Below are positions 56,001 to 64,000 of a stretch of DNA of 64,000 nucleotides, in pieces. The stretch's first letter is position 1. The number at the start of each line of letters is the position of its first letter. The notes beneath the pieces were generated by a model. That model had not been told where the DNA came from and did not search any database. It was given only the letters and a program-made list of their open reading frames with translations. This DNA comes from Colwellia echini. Lineage in GTDB: Bacteria > Pseudomonadota > Gammaproteobacteria > Enterobacterales > Alteromonadaceae. Both the position numbers and the translations under genes were made by a program. Where the stretch lies: positions 124,001 to 188,000 of the forward strand of contig NZ_PJAI02000006.1 of assembly GCF_002843355.2 (NCBI RefSeq), read 5' to 3'.

Positions 56001-59000
56001 CTAACGCGACCTATATTGCAGGGCAAAACTTAGATTTCAATATTAATTTCGCTGAAAACGTCACCGTAGATACTACCGGTGGTACACCGCAATTGAGTAT
56101 TACGGTTGGTGCCACCACGCGCCAAGCGGTGTATGTCACTGGTTCAGGAACGGGTACCTTGTTATTCCGTTACACCATTCAAGCAGGCGAGTCTGATTCC
56201 GATGGTATTGCTATCGGTACCTTATCGGCTAATGGAGCTACCTTGCGCGATGCGGCGTTGAATAGCGCCAACTTAACGCTTAATAGTGTGGGAGCAACAA
56301 CTGCGATATTGGTGGATACGGTTGTGCCAACGGTTTCATCAGTAAATGTTCCCGCCAATGCCACATATATTGCAGGGCAAAACTTAGATTTCACTATTAA
56401 TTTCAGTGAAAACGTAACCGTTGATACCACAGGCGGTACACCACAATTAGCCATTACTGTTGGTGCCACCACGCGCCAAGCGGTGTATGTCAGTGGTTCA
56501 GGAACGGGTACCTTGTTATTCCGTTACACCATTCAAGCGGGCGAGTCTGATACCGACGGTATTGCTATTGGTACCTTGAGTGCGAATGGCGGTACCTTGC
56601 GCGATGCGGCTTCTAATGACGCCAACGTATCGCTTAATAGTGTAGGTGCCACAACAAGTGTATTAGTTGATGCCGCTGCGCCTTCGGTTACTTCGGTTTC
56701 TGTTCCGGCTAACGCGACCTATATTGCAGGCCAAAACTTAGATTTTACTATTAACTTCGCTGAAAATATCATCGTCGATACCGCAGGTGGAACGCCTCAG
56801 CTAGCCATTATTGTTGGTGCAACTACGCGCCAAGCAGTGTACGCCAGTGGAACTGGAACGAATGCCTTATCATTCCGTTACACCATTCAAACGGGTGATT
56901 CTGACAGCGACGGTATTGCTATCGGCAGCTTGAGTGCGAATGGTGGTACCTTGCGCGATGCGGCTTCTAATAATACCAACGTAACACTTAACAGTGTGGG
57001 ATCGACAACCGCCATATTGGTTGATGCAATAGCGCCAACAGTTGCTGAAATAACAGCTGTTACTACGCCAGGTAATAACGCCACACCAAATGTTACAATA
57101 TCAACAAATGAAGCCGGTACGTTAAGTGTTGGCGGCAGTTGTGGTAGCGCTAATGAAGGATCTATAAGCTCAGGTAATAACACTATTAGCTTAACGCAAA
57201 CCGATAACAGTACGCCGTTGAGTGACGGTACATACAGTGACTGTACAATTACTATCACAGACTCTGTAAGTAACTCGAACACTCCTATAACACTTACAAC
57301 TTTTGTTGTTGATGCAACGGCCCCAAGCATAACGTCAGTAACTGTTCCTGCGAATGCAACTTATACTGTCGGTCAAAAATTAGATTTCACGGTAAACTTT
57401 GCTGAAAACGTTACGGTGGGCGGTACCCCGCAATTGTCTATCACTATAGGTTCAACTACGCGTCAAGCGACGTACCAAAGTGGCTCTGGCACAAATGCTT
57501 TATTATTCAGTTATACGGTACAAGCAGGTGAAAATGACAGTGATGGTATTGCTGTTGGTACCTTGAGTACAAACGGCGGTACGATTATAGATGCTGCATC
57601 GAATAATGCGACACTAACGCTAAACAGTACTGGTTCAACAACAAGTGTATTAGTTGATGCACTGGCCCCAACTACTACTTCAGTCATTGTTCCTAACGAC
57701 GCGACTTACACTGTGGGTCAGAACCTTGATTTCACAGTGAACTTTAATGAAAACGTTACTGTTAATACCGTTGGTGGAACACCTCAATTGACGATCACCA
57801 TTGGTTCTACTGCACGCCAAGCTAGCTACTTAAGTGGCTCAGGCACGGGTGCTTTATTATTCCGTTATACGGTACAAGCTGGTGAAAGTGATAACGATGG
57901 TATTGCGATTGGCAACTTGGCAGAAAATGGCGGTACCATAAAAGACGCATCTTCTAATACTGCGGCATTAAACTTAAATAGTGTCGGTGCAACCACTGGC
58001 GTATTAGTTGATTCTGTTGACCCGATTGTGGCTGAAGTAACAGCTGTATTAACGCCTAATACTGACACGACACCTAACGTTACTATTTCAACAACTAAAG
58101 CGGGTAACTTAAGCGTAGGTGGTAGTTGTGGTAGTACTGAAGAAGGGTTAATTAGTTCAGGCAATACTACTATTTCTCTAACTCAAACTGATAACAGTAC
58201 CGAGCTAGCTCAAGGTACTTATAGTGACTGTACAATTACAGTCACTGATCCTTCGGGTAATACTAGTGCGGCCGTTACATTAACAAGTTTTACGATTAAT
58301 ACGACTGCAACGATTAGTGGAGCAAGCTATGATGCAAGCACTGGTGTGCTTAATGTGTCAGCCGGGCCAATGATCACTGATGACAATATTAGCGTTAGTC
58401 GCTTTACCTTAATGGGTGAAGGTAAAACACATACATTGACTTCAGCGGATGTTGTTGCTGCATCAAGCAATCATTTCTTAGTGACATTAAATGATGAAGA
58501 TAAAGCTGCAATAAACCTATTTATGAACAAAAATGGTTCAAACTCTACGGATAACGTTGCTTATAATATAGCCGCTCTGGATGATTGGAATAGCAATACT
58601 AACCTAGTTGATGCTGAGGACAGTATTAGTCCGGTATTAGTAAGTAATGTAGCTATACCAAAAATTGTTGATGCTAATTACAATGCTAGTACAGGTGTGT
58701 TGACTGTATCAGCAACGGATTTATTGATTCGCAGCGGTGATAGTAATGATATTGTCACTAATAAATTCAGCTTAACAGCTGAGGGGGGAGTAACTTACAC
58801 CTTAACGAATTCTGCAAATGTTGAAGTATCTTCAGGTAATACTTTTAGTATTACGTTAAGTGAAGCTGACAAAGCTGAGCTGAATAAAGTTATGAATAAA
58901 AATGGCACTAGCGCTACCGATGCAACTGTTTACAACTTAGCGGCAGCGGAAGATTGGATTGCAGGTGCTGACTCGACTGTTGTGGTAGCTGATATAACTG

Positions 59001-62000
59001 ACAATGCGATTGACGTTAGTAATGTTAATAAACCAACCATTTCAGAAGCAAGTTACGATGCATCAACAGGTATATTGGTTGTAACAGGTACCGGTTACTT
59101 AACCGCTACAGGCTCAGCTAACGATATTACGGCTAACGCTTTTGTGTTTACTGGTCAAGGTGGTGGTACTTACGCTTTAGTTGACACGGCCAATGTTGAT
59201 ATATCTTCAGCTACGTCGTTTACATTAACGTTAAGTGCTACAGATAAAGTTGTTGTTAATCAAATTATTAACAAAACCGGAACACTAGCCATTGATGGTA
59301 CCGCATTTAATCTTGCTGCCAATAATGATTGGAATACTGGTGCTGACGAAGCTATTGATATTGCAGATGTCAGCGACAACACTATTACAGCTAGTGTACC
59401 GAACTCAGCTCCTGTTATAGAAGGTACGCCATCACTTAGTGTTAACCAAGGTTATGATTACAACTTTACCCCTACGGCCAGTGACTTCAATGAAGATGAA
59501 TTAACCTTCTCTATTGTTAACAAGCCAAACTGGGCAAGTTTTGATGAAACCACTGGTATATTATCAGGTGTGCCAGGAAATGCAGATGTGGGCTCTACGA
59601 GCGCCATTGTAATTACCGTAAGCGACGGTGATCTCAGTAACAGTCTTGCGGCATTTGATCTTATTGTACTGAATGTAAATGATGCGCCAGTTATTAACGG
59701 CATACCATCTACAAATGTTTTACAAGATGCGGCTTATAGTTTTACCCCAAGTGCATCAGACATTGATGTTGGCTCATTTTTAAGCTTTAGCATCACCAAC
59801 CAACCTTCATGGACTATATTCAATGCAGTAAATGGTGAATTAACCGGAACGCCGGACAATAGTGCTGTTGGTACTACCGCAGGCATAATTATTACGGTAA
59901 GTGATGGTATGTTAAGTAGTAGTTTACCTGCGTTTAGCTTAACTGTATCAAATGTGAATGATGCGCCAGTTATTACTGGTTCACCAGCAACTCAAATTGA
60001 TGAAAATAGCGCTTATCATTTCCAACCAACAATTTCTGATATTGATGTTGATGACATACTTAGTTTTACGGTTAGTGGTACTCCAGAGTGGATGTCGTTT
60101 GATAGCTCTACAGGAACATTAACAGGTACCCCTATTCAGCAACATGTTGATATGACCAGTAATATAACAATTACTGTTAATGACAACTCAGGTGCTAATA
60201 ATGCTACTGACAGCTTTAGTTTTAGTGTGACGGTTATTAATATTAACCAAGCGCCTGAGGCTATCGCTGACAACTTTGAACTTAGTATTAATAAAGACAA
60301 TACCTATGTTTTAAATGTATTAAGTAACGATACTGATATTGATGGTGATGTTCTTTCGATTATAGGTGCGACGACTAGTGTTGCTAATGTAACTCATGAC
60401 AGTGAAAACCTTACGGTCAAAACACCTTTAGGATTTACAGGTACAATTGAACTGCTTTATACCATTACTGATGGTAATGACACTTTTGCAGATGGCTCGG
60501 CAACCTTATTAATTAAAGGTGATCAAGATAGTTCTGCGCCAATAATTACAGTACCTGCAAATATTGAAGTGAATGCAACAGGGTTATATACCAAAGTGAA
60601 TTTAGGTGTGGCTACTGCATTGAACAGCGCTGGTAAACCTATTGCTATTACTTTAGTTGAAAGTAACTCTTTATTTAAACCAGGTAAGAATATCGCCTAT
60701 TGGCAAGCTACAGACCCTAAAACTGGTTTAACAAGTATTGCTAGTCAGCAAGTGCTTGTGCATCCACTGATTTCATTAGGTAAAAACCAAACGGTTGTTG
60801 AAGGTAAAACAGCTACTGTAAAAGTATTACTCAATGGACAAGCGGTAAGTTACCCGTTGGTATTAACACTAAATGTATCAGGTAGTGCCACCATGGATGA
60901 TTATGCTATGGATAGTCAAACGGTAACAATTGAATCAGGCACTCAAGCAAATGTAATGATTGATATTCTTCAAGATAATGAATCGGAAAGCATTGAAACA
61001 CTAACGCTAAGTATTGATGAAGGGAATGTTGGTACGGGTACAGCGCAGGTGATAACTATTGTTGAAACCAATGTATCACCAGTGGTTTCTTTGGTTAGTT
61101 CACAAAATAATGAACGTAGACAAATTGTCACATCAACGGACAGTTTAGTGACTATAGAGGCAAATATTAGCGACGCTAACGATGACAACGTAAGTACACA
61201 GTGGCTATATGACAACATACTTAACATTGAACATATTGATGATAAAACCATAGAGCTAAACCCTGATGGATTAAGCAGCGGAGTTTACTCTATTGATTTA
61301 ATTGCTACTGATAATGGTGATGGTAACTTAAGTACCACCAGAACATTGTATCTGTCTGTTGTTAATACTTTGCCTGAACTCACCGATAGTGACACCGATT
61401 CGGACCGTATTCCTGATAATGAAGAAGGCCATCGTGATACTGATGATGATGGTATTCCTAATTACTTAGATAGTATTACGGACTGTAATGTAATGCCTTC
61501 GCAAGCATTAATAACAACTAGCTTCTTAATAGAAAGTGAGCCAGGCACATGTTTACGCAAAGGTAATACGCTAGTTTCTGGTTCTACAGGTGGTCTGCAA
61601 TTGTTGAAAGGTGAACTTGAAAGCAGTGCAGGTGTCGATAATGAAGCTGTTATTGTGGGTGGTATTTTTGATTATATCGCTACAGGATTACCAGAGGCAG
61701 GGGCAGAATATAAATTTGTAATTCCACAAGTTAAGCCTATTCCTAGCGGTGCGGTGTATCGTAAACACAGTGAAAACCTTGGTTGGAGCACATTTGTTGA
61801 AGATGCAAAAAATCAATTGCATTCTGCTCCAGGCACTCGTGGCTATTGTCCTTCACCCAATAGTGCTCAGTGGTCTTCAGGTTTAACTGAAGGTCATTGG
61901 TGTGTACGCTTAACTATTGAAGATGGAGGTTATAATGACAATGACGGTATTGCCAATGCTAGTATTATTGATCCAGGGGGCGTTTCTGTAATGCTAACAA

Positions 62001-63265
62001 GTAATACTGCTCCTGTTGCTGTAGAAGATGTAATTTCAGTAAGACGAAATGAAGCAATCTTAATTGATGTGTTAGCAAACGATACTGATACTGATCAAGA
62101 TATGTTAACGATTACAGCGGTAAGCGCGACATTTGGTCTGGTAACCATTACTTCTGATAATTTACTACACTATCAAAGTGCAAGTAATTATGTTGGCCAA
62201 GATACTGTTGTTTATAACCTTTCTGATGGCAATGGTGGCTCTGACAGCAATACGGTAAGCGTTACTATTTACCCTAACAATGCACCACTTGCAGTTAATG
62301 ATAGTGCTAGTACCGATGATAGAACGGCAATTACTATTGATGTCTTAGCAAACGATAGTGATATTGATGGTGATGACTTAACTATTATTAGTGCGGTTAC
62401 AGACAATGGTACTGTTAGTATTAGTCAAAATAATACTTTACTCTTTACTCCAGAACCTGATTTTGATGGTGTTGCGTCAATAACTTATATCATCGATGAC
62501 GGGGAAGGCGATCAAGCAACAGCAGAAGCTGCCGTGACCATTAAAGCTTATCAAAGTGTTACTGTGAGTAATAAGTCGAAAGGCGGTAGCATGGGAATAA
62601 TTCTAATTACTCTCGCTGGATTAACCTTATACCGTTTACGTCGCAAGCAAGGAGTCACTAAAAACACCTTAATTCAAGGGATAACTGCACTGTCGTTAGC
62701 TACAAGCCTCAATGTTGCAGCAGCAGAGCCAGTATGGTTTGTTAGTGGTAGCATAGGGCAAAGTAATGTCAGCTCAAGTCAAACAGTGCCAAATAATATT
62801 GGCATTACTGATATTGCTGTAGATAAGTCTGATACTAGCTATAACATAGGTGCGGGTATAAATTATGACGCATATACGCTTACTTTAAGTTATGAGCAGT
62901 TAGGTGAGACGTCTGTATCATATACGGGTGACACTTTAGATTCATCTGCATACCATCAAGCCTTAGTAAATAGTTCACCTAAGCTGGTTGATGGCTTTAG
63001 TTTGTTAGGCCAATATACTTTGTGGCAGAATGATGACTTTAGTGTTTTAGCTGGTTTAGGCTTGTTTGCTTGGGAGTTAGATCACACAAGTAAGTTAGGT
63101 GATAATATTCTTGATACAAATAAAGATGGTGTTGATGTATTTTACAACTTACAACTAGCCTATACGGTTATTGAAAATACTCAGGTATTTATCAAAGCAA
63201 GTCGATACAACTTATCGATTAACAATGTTAATAATATTTCGCTAGGTTTACTCTACCGATTTTAA
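53069..63265 (+). CDS. Giant surface protein: DUF4347 head, Ig/cadherin-like repeats, internal GlyGly-CTERM-like anchor, C-terminal barrel
   Basis: A 3398-residue exported protein. A signal peptide (1-24) and a DUF4347 domain (about 118-265, with H174 and C217) lead into a T/S/N/G-rich region. Five Ig-like repeats of about 118 residues (VPANATY.GQ.LDF) follow between about residues 970 and 1650, interrupted by a Cys-containing repeat (SVGGSCGS) that occurs twice. Then come three SGASYDASTGVL-type repeats (about 1748-2110), three putative-Ig (He_PIG) repeats (about 2113-2390), tandem-95/cadherin-like units, a Calx-beta-like unit (about 2570), a TSP3-like acidic linker (about 2775), and two more DVLANDTD units. 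At 3172-3193 lies GGSMG, a hydrophobic helix and RLRRK, a GlyGly-CTERM-type signal. A second signal-like stretch (3196-3219) and an 8-strand-type barrel (3220-3398) end in RF. Probable adhesin. Confidence 0.88.
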   Translation: MHKHLLTSIAAAMLPLSAQGAIAQASGSYSYLGSRSRDAALSSAIHYSSQQSYNKLDDKSDTQLQVISAQHSLFLTPLSTSEKALDLTIQQHTQPDEILNADIERVNGLELVENYQVNELIIIDQAVPDKHLFYKALKPGGEIREIDSSKDGLEQLKAILANYQNLNALHIVSHADDGVVFLGSSNVNEELLREEVNTLATMNKAMKDGADVFFYGCNLAKSEKGEALLELIQGEANVDVAASNNLTGNMKQGGDWQLEIVKGDITSEQPFSDIAVRDFSHTLAPEVYTSGSFCVAGCGTPSTSLTSSDGHFVFTGNADGSGEDVHAYNTFRPDDGMYFDYQTSIDGDTTGLFNFAADGVTVGSFELTELVYSTYGGGSCSGGSVVGYVAGGGTVSNPLTWSGTNTSATLSNFSGVQITHFRVSGSGCTTSVYQGMGVRSFTVDNKQAPTDSDGSLTAAGTVSEPVAINTTVDSAGEAVDVFDFTLSDGGSSDGLAMGVSQIVLKVSGTTTDSEREKVTWRLNGNDVSNVTGVYNAGANTITFSGLGISVANSASEIYTVNAYYNDNTGITEGKTFVLSVDGDTDLTVGSSGTQMAATSAVTNGAGGTFDVTASALVFSTQPSGSVSGSVLTTQPVIVAQDAFGNTDIDFTETVTLTEASAGSLINGSVAAVSGVATFTNVVYTATADQQSFTLTANDQDGVSSNLAMLNANAVTADVVATKLVFNTQPVPLSVNSGEATNFSTVPVVSARDGNNVIDTGYSTGITLTEVNGAGSAIMAATGDTDGSGATVTITPSSGVSTFTSMQITYTAAGGSNENFNLQASSGGLATVNSSQFTGVVDSTPPTVTSVSSNAANGSYKTGDVVAVAINFSESVVVTGTPQLILETGAIDGTVNYSSGSGSSTLIFSYTVQSGDSSSDLDYVATNSLSLNSGTIKDGAGNAATLTLATPGAANSLGANKALVIDGAVPTVSSVTVPANATYIAGQNLDFNINFAENVTVDTTGGTPQLSITVGATTRQAVYVTGSGTGTLLFRYTIQAGESDSDGIAIGTLSANGATLRDAALNSANLTLNSVGATTAILVDTVVPTVSSVNVPANATYIAGQNLDFTINFSENVTVDTTGGTPQLAITVGATTRQAVYVSGSGTGTLLFRYTIQAGESDTDGIAIGTLSANGGTLRDAASNDANVSLNSVGATTSVLVDAAAPSVTSVSVPANATYIAGQNLDFTINFAENIIVDTAGGTPQLAIIVGATTRQAVYASGTGTNALSFRYTIQTGDSDSDGIAIGSLSANGGTLRDAASNNTNVTLNSVGSTTAILVDAIAPTVAEITAVTTPGNNATPNVTISTNEAGTLSVGGSCGSANEGSISSGNNTISLTQTDNSTPLSDGTYSDCTITITDSVSNSNTPITLTTFVVDATAPSITSVTVPANATYTVGQKLDFTVNFAENVTVGGTPQLSITIGSTTRQATYQSGSGTNALLFSYTVQAGENDSDGIAVGTLSTNGGTIIDAASNNATLTLNSTGSTTSVLVDALAPTTTSVIVPNDATYTVGQNLDFTVNFNENVTVNTVGGTPQLTITIGSTARQASYLSGSGTGALLFRYTVQAGESDNDGIAIGNLAENGGTIKDASSNTAALNLNSVGATTGVLVDSVDPIVAEVTAVLTPNTDTTPNVTISTTKAGNLSVGGSCGSTEEGLISSGNTTISLTQTDNSTELAQGTYSDCTITVTDPSGNTSAAVTLTSFTINTTATISGASYDASTGVLNVSAGPMITDDNISVSRFTLMGEGKTHTLTSADVVAASSNHFLVTLNDEDKAAINLFMNKNGSNSTDNVAYNIAALDDWNSNTNLVDAEDSISPVLVSNVAIPKIVDANYNASTGVLTVSATDLLIRSGDSNDIVTNKFSLTAEGGVTYTLTNSANVEVSSGNTFSITLSEADKAELNKVMNKNGTSATDATVYNLAAAEDWIAGADSTVVVADITDNAIDVSNVNKPTISEASYDASTGILVVTGTGYLTATGSANDITANAFVFTGQGGGTYALVDTANVDISSATSFTLTLSATDKVVVNQIINKTGTLAIDGTAFNLAANNDWNTGADEAIDIADVSDNTITASVPNSAPVIEGTPSLSVNQGYDYNFTPTASDFNEDELTFSIVNKPNWASFDETTGILSGVPGNADVGSTSAIVITVSDGDLSNSLAAFDLIVLNVNDAPVINGIPSTNVLQDAAYSFTPSASDIDVGSFLSFSITNQPSWTIFNAVNGELTGTPDNSAVGTTAGIIITVSDGMLSSSLPAFSLTVSNVNDAPVITGSPATQIDENSAYHFQPTISDIDVDDILSFTVSGTPEWMSFDSSTGTLTGTPIQQHVDMTSNITITVNDNSGANNATDSFSFSVTVININQAPEAIADNFELSINKDNTYVLNVLSNDTDIDGDVLSIIGATTSVANVTHDSENLTVKTPLGFTGTIELLYTITDGNDTFADGSATLLIKGDQDSSAPIITVPANIEVNATGLYTKVNLGVATALNSAGKPIAITLVESNSLFKPGKNIAYWQATDPKTGLTSIASQQVLVHPLISLGKNQTVVEGKTATVKVLLNGQAVSYPLVLTLNVSGSATMDDYAMDSQTVTIESGTQANVMIDILQDNESESIETLTLSIDEGNVGTGTAQVITIVETNVSPVVSLVSSQNNERRQIVTSTDSLVTIEANISDANDDNVSTQWLYDNILNIEHIDDKTIELNPDGLSSGVYSIDLIATDNGDGNLSTTRTLYLSVVNTLPELTDSDTDSDRIPDNEEGHRDTDDDGIPNYLDSITDCNVMPSQALITTSFLIESEPGTCLRKGNTLVSGSTGGLQLLKGELESSAGVDNEAVIVGGIFDYIATGLPEAGAEYKFVIPQVKPIPSGAVYRKHSENLGWSTFVEDAKNQLHSAPGTRGYCPSPNSAQWSSGLTEGHWCVRLTIEDGGYNDNDGIANASIIDPGGVSVMLTSNTAPVAVEDVISVRRNEAILIDVLANDTDTDQDMLTITAVSATFGLVTITSDNLLHYQSASNYVGQDTVVYNLSDGNGGSDSNTVSVTIYPNNAPLAVNDSASTDDRTAITIDVLANDSDIDGDDLTIISAVTDNGTVSISQNNTLLFTPEPDFDGVASITYIIDDGEGDQATAEAAVTIKAYQSVTVSNKSKGGSMGIILITLAGLTLYRLRRKQGVTKNTLIQGITALSLATSLNVAAAEPVWFVSGSIGQSNVSSSQTVPNNIGITDIAVDKSDTSYNIGAGINYDAYTLTLSYEQLGETSVSYTGDTLDSSAYHQALVNSSPKLVDGFSLLGQYTLWQNDDFSVLAGLGLFAWELDHTSKLGDNILDTNKDGVDVFYNLQLAYTVIENTQVFIKASRYNLSINNVNNISLGLLYRF
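55973..57040 (+). repeat. Near-identical 354-bp Ig-like repeats inside the giant gene
   Basis: Three units start near 55973, 56327 and 56681, a constant period of 354 bp (118 codons). Between units 1 and 2 a 92-nt stretch (56105-56196 versus 56459-56550) differs at only two positions by eye. Two more diverged units begin near 57330 and 57670. The identity suggests recent duplication or gene conversion. Confidence 0.85.
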
Positions 63266-63308
63266 GCTCTAAAAATTAATCGTAAAGTAATATTATCTAA
63301 TGTTAGCC

Positions 63309-63344
63309 TGTGGTCTTAACGAAATTCATCTTGTTAAGACCACA
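63309..63344 (+). terminator. Terminator-like stem after the giant gene
   Basis: A perfect 12-bp stem TGTGGTCTTAAC and GTTAAGACCACA around a 12-nt loop, 43 bp beyond the stop codon. It is followed by TTGTAAAT rather than a clean T-run. Confidence 0.65.
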
Positions 63345-63368
63345 TTGTAAATATCCATGAATAACAAT

Positions 63369-63398
63369 TTTTATCGGTCATTGTTTTATCGGTCATTG
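63369..63398. repeat. 15-bp direct tandem repeat
   Basis: TTTTATCGGTCATTG occurs twice head to tail (63369-63383 and 63384-63398). It is non-coding, and no function is evident. Confidence 0.75.
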
Positions 63399-63466
63399 TT
63401 ACTTTTGAATACCCCCTGACAGGCCATAAGCAACTATCGTAGAATAACCGCTACCTTACGTTCTAT

Positions 63467-63667
63467 CTAAAACAACACGCGCCAAAACATTAAACTTTGC
63501 GACAATATCGCCTCATTAACGGTATTCATGTTTGCCAGTACGGTATTTTGGTTAGTGGAATTTACCACGATGTTTGGTAAATTTATTGGTGCTTGTTTAG
63601 GCTCGCAATGTTTATTCAAAATATCCATAAAGTACTCAAGTGACTTATGTGTTTGAACCTGAGGCAT
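63467..63667 (-). CDS. Doubtful small open frame
   Basis: A 66-residue frame from an ATG at 63667 with no recognised motif, no signal peptide and no good Shine-Dalgarno sequence. It overlaps the end of the small membrane protein gene upstream by 23 nt. Overlapping coupling would be the only argument for it. It may be the remnant of a longer gene or chance. Confidence 0.2.
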   Translation of the reverse strand: MPQVQTHKSLEYFMDILNKHCEPKQAPINLPNIVVNSTNQNTVLANMNTVNEAILSQSLMFWRVLF

Positions 63668-63893
63668 TACTGAGCGCTCTATATAAACCAGATAAAATCG
63701 GATAAAGCGCTATGACAATTGCTAACAGTAATCCAAACCCACAAAGAAGATTCTTTTTAGAGCCAGTTAATGTTCCAAAACCTAGAGAGATTTCATTTAC
63801 GAATAGACCATAAATAGAACCAAAAAAAAGAAATATATATCCGATGCCTAATATTAAAAACGAATACTGTTTCAAACTAGTTAAAAATTCCAT
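63645..63893 (-). CDS. Small membrane protein of unknown function
   Basis: An 82-residue protein with two hydrophobic helices (about 11-32 and 46-69) joined by a short loop, and a polar C terminus. The ATG at 63893 has GGAG 10 nt upstream, which supports a real gene. No family is recognised. It lies at the window edge on the minus strand, and no partner gene is visible. The last 107 bases of the window (63894-64000) hold no complete gene. Confidence 0.5.
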   Translation of the reverse strand: MEFLTSLKQYSFLILGIGYIFLFFGSIYGLFVNEISLGFGTLTGSKKNLLCGFGLLLAIVIALYPILSGLYRALSNASGSNT

Positions 63894-64000
63894 GCTTACA
63901 ACTCCATTGAATATAAGGTCCCACCAAAAGGCAAAATAGTTGATTCTAATGTGGAACGAATTGGAACCTAACCAATTATTAGTCCAAATATGAGTTCAAC

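Noticed and set aside
55973-57040. CRISPR-like repeat array
   Set aside because: The repeats are 354 bp, contiguous, in frame and protein-coding. There are no spacers or cas genes.
54364-58164. Several antisense open frames inside the giant gene
   Set aside because: They recur at the same place in each Ig-like repeat and arise from codon bias of Thr/Ser/Val-rich coding DNA on the other strand.

Overview
The window looks like chromosomal DNA of a low-G+C marine gammaproteobacterium of the Alteromonadales, most like the Colwellia/Thalassotalea group. This is inferred from protein resemblance, the A+T-rich intergenic DNA, the conserved tsaD / rpsU-yqeY-dnaG-rpoD block with a tRNA-Ile2(CAT) gene behind it, and the marine polysaccharide and giant surface-protein genes. 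No phage, plasmid, IS element or CRISPR array was seen.

Layout. 1-6.5 kb: divergent tsaD (cut by the window edge), the macromolecular-synthesis operon rpsU, yqeY, dnaG, rpoD, a small outer-membrane barrel gene and a tRNA with a good promoter. 6.6-12 kb (minus): an oligopeptide importer oppA-oppB-oppC-oppDF in which the two ATPases are one protein. 12.2-16.3 kb (plus): two unrecognised membrane proteins, an exported SurE-like nucleotidase and a small lipoprotein. 16.7-29.7 kb: a compact beta-1,3-glucan (laminarin) locus with a hybrid histidine kinase, a TonB-dependent receptor, a membrane-bound AraC-type regulator, a di-haem oxidoreductase carrying two CBM6-like modules, and a multimodular GH16 endoglucanase that shares one of those modules. 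30.3-45.6 kb: glycogen metabolism (glgX-glgP-glgC-glgB-pgm-glgA on minus, preceded by a stand-alone CBM48 protein and a divergent malQ). 45.7-50.2 kb: a DEDDh exonuclease, then an MbnP/MbnH pair followed by an overlapping outer-membrane barrel gene. 50.2-50.6 kb: a hairpin-dense non-coding stretch. 50.7-53 kb: an exported alpha/beta hydrolase and a sulfotransferase. 53.1-63.3 kb: one 3398-residue surface protein. 63.3-64 kb: a terminator-like stem, a short tandem repeat and one or two small frames.

How the genes fit together. The laminarin locus would sense, bind, cut and import algal beta-glucan, and the adjacent glycogen block stores or releases the resulting glucose. The opp system imports peptides. 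The most unusual items are: (1) the di-haem oxidoreductase tethered to beta-glucan-type binding modules beside the laminarinase; (2) the giant protein, which has a DUF4347 head with a His/Cys pair, a higher-G+C patch, near-identical Ig-like repeats, and a GlyGly-CTERM-like anchor that is not at the C terminus but is followed by a signal-peptide-like stretch and an outer-membrane barrel; (3) an MbnP/MbnH pair with a translationally coupled, His-rich outer-membrane barrel. All family assignments were made by reading motifs, without database searches.
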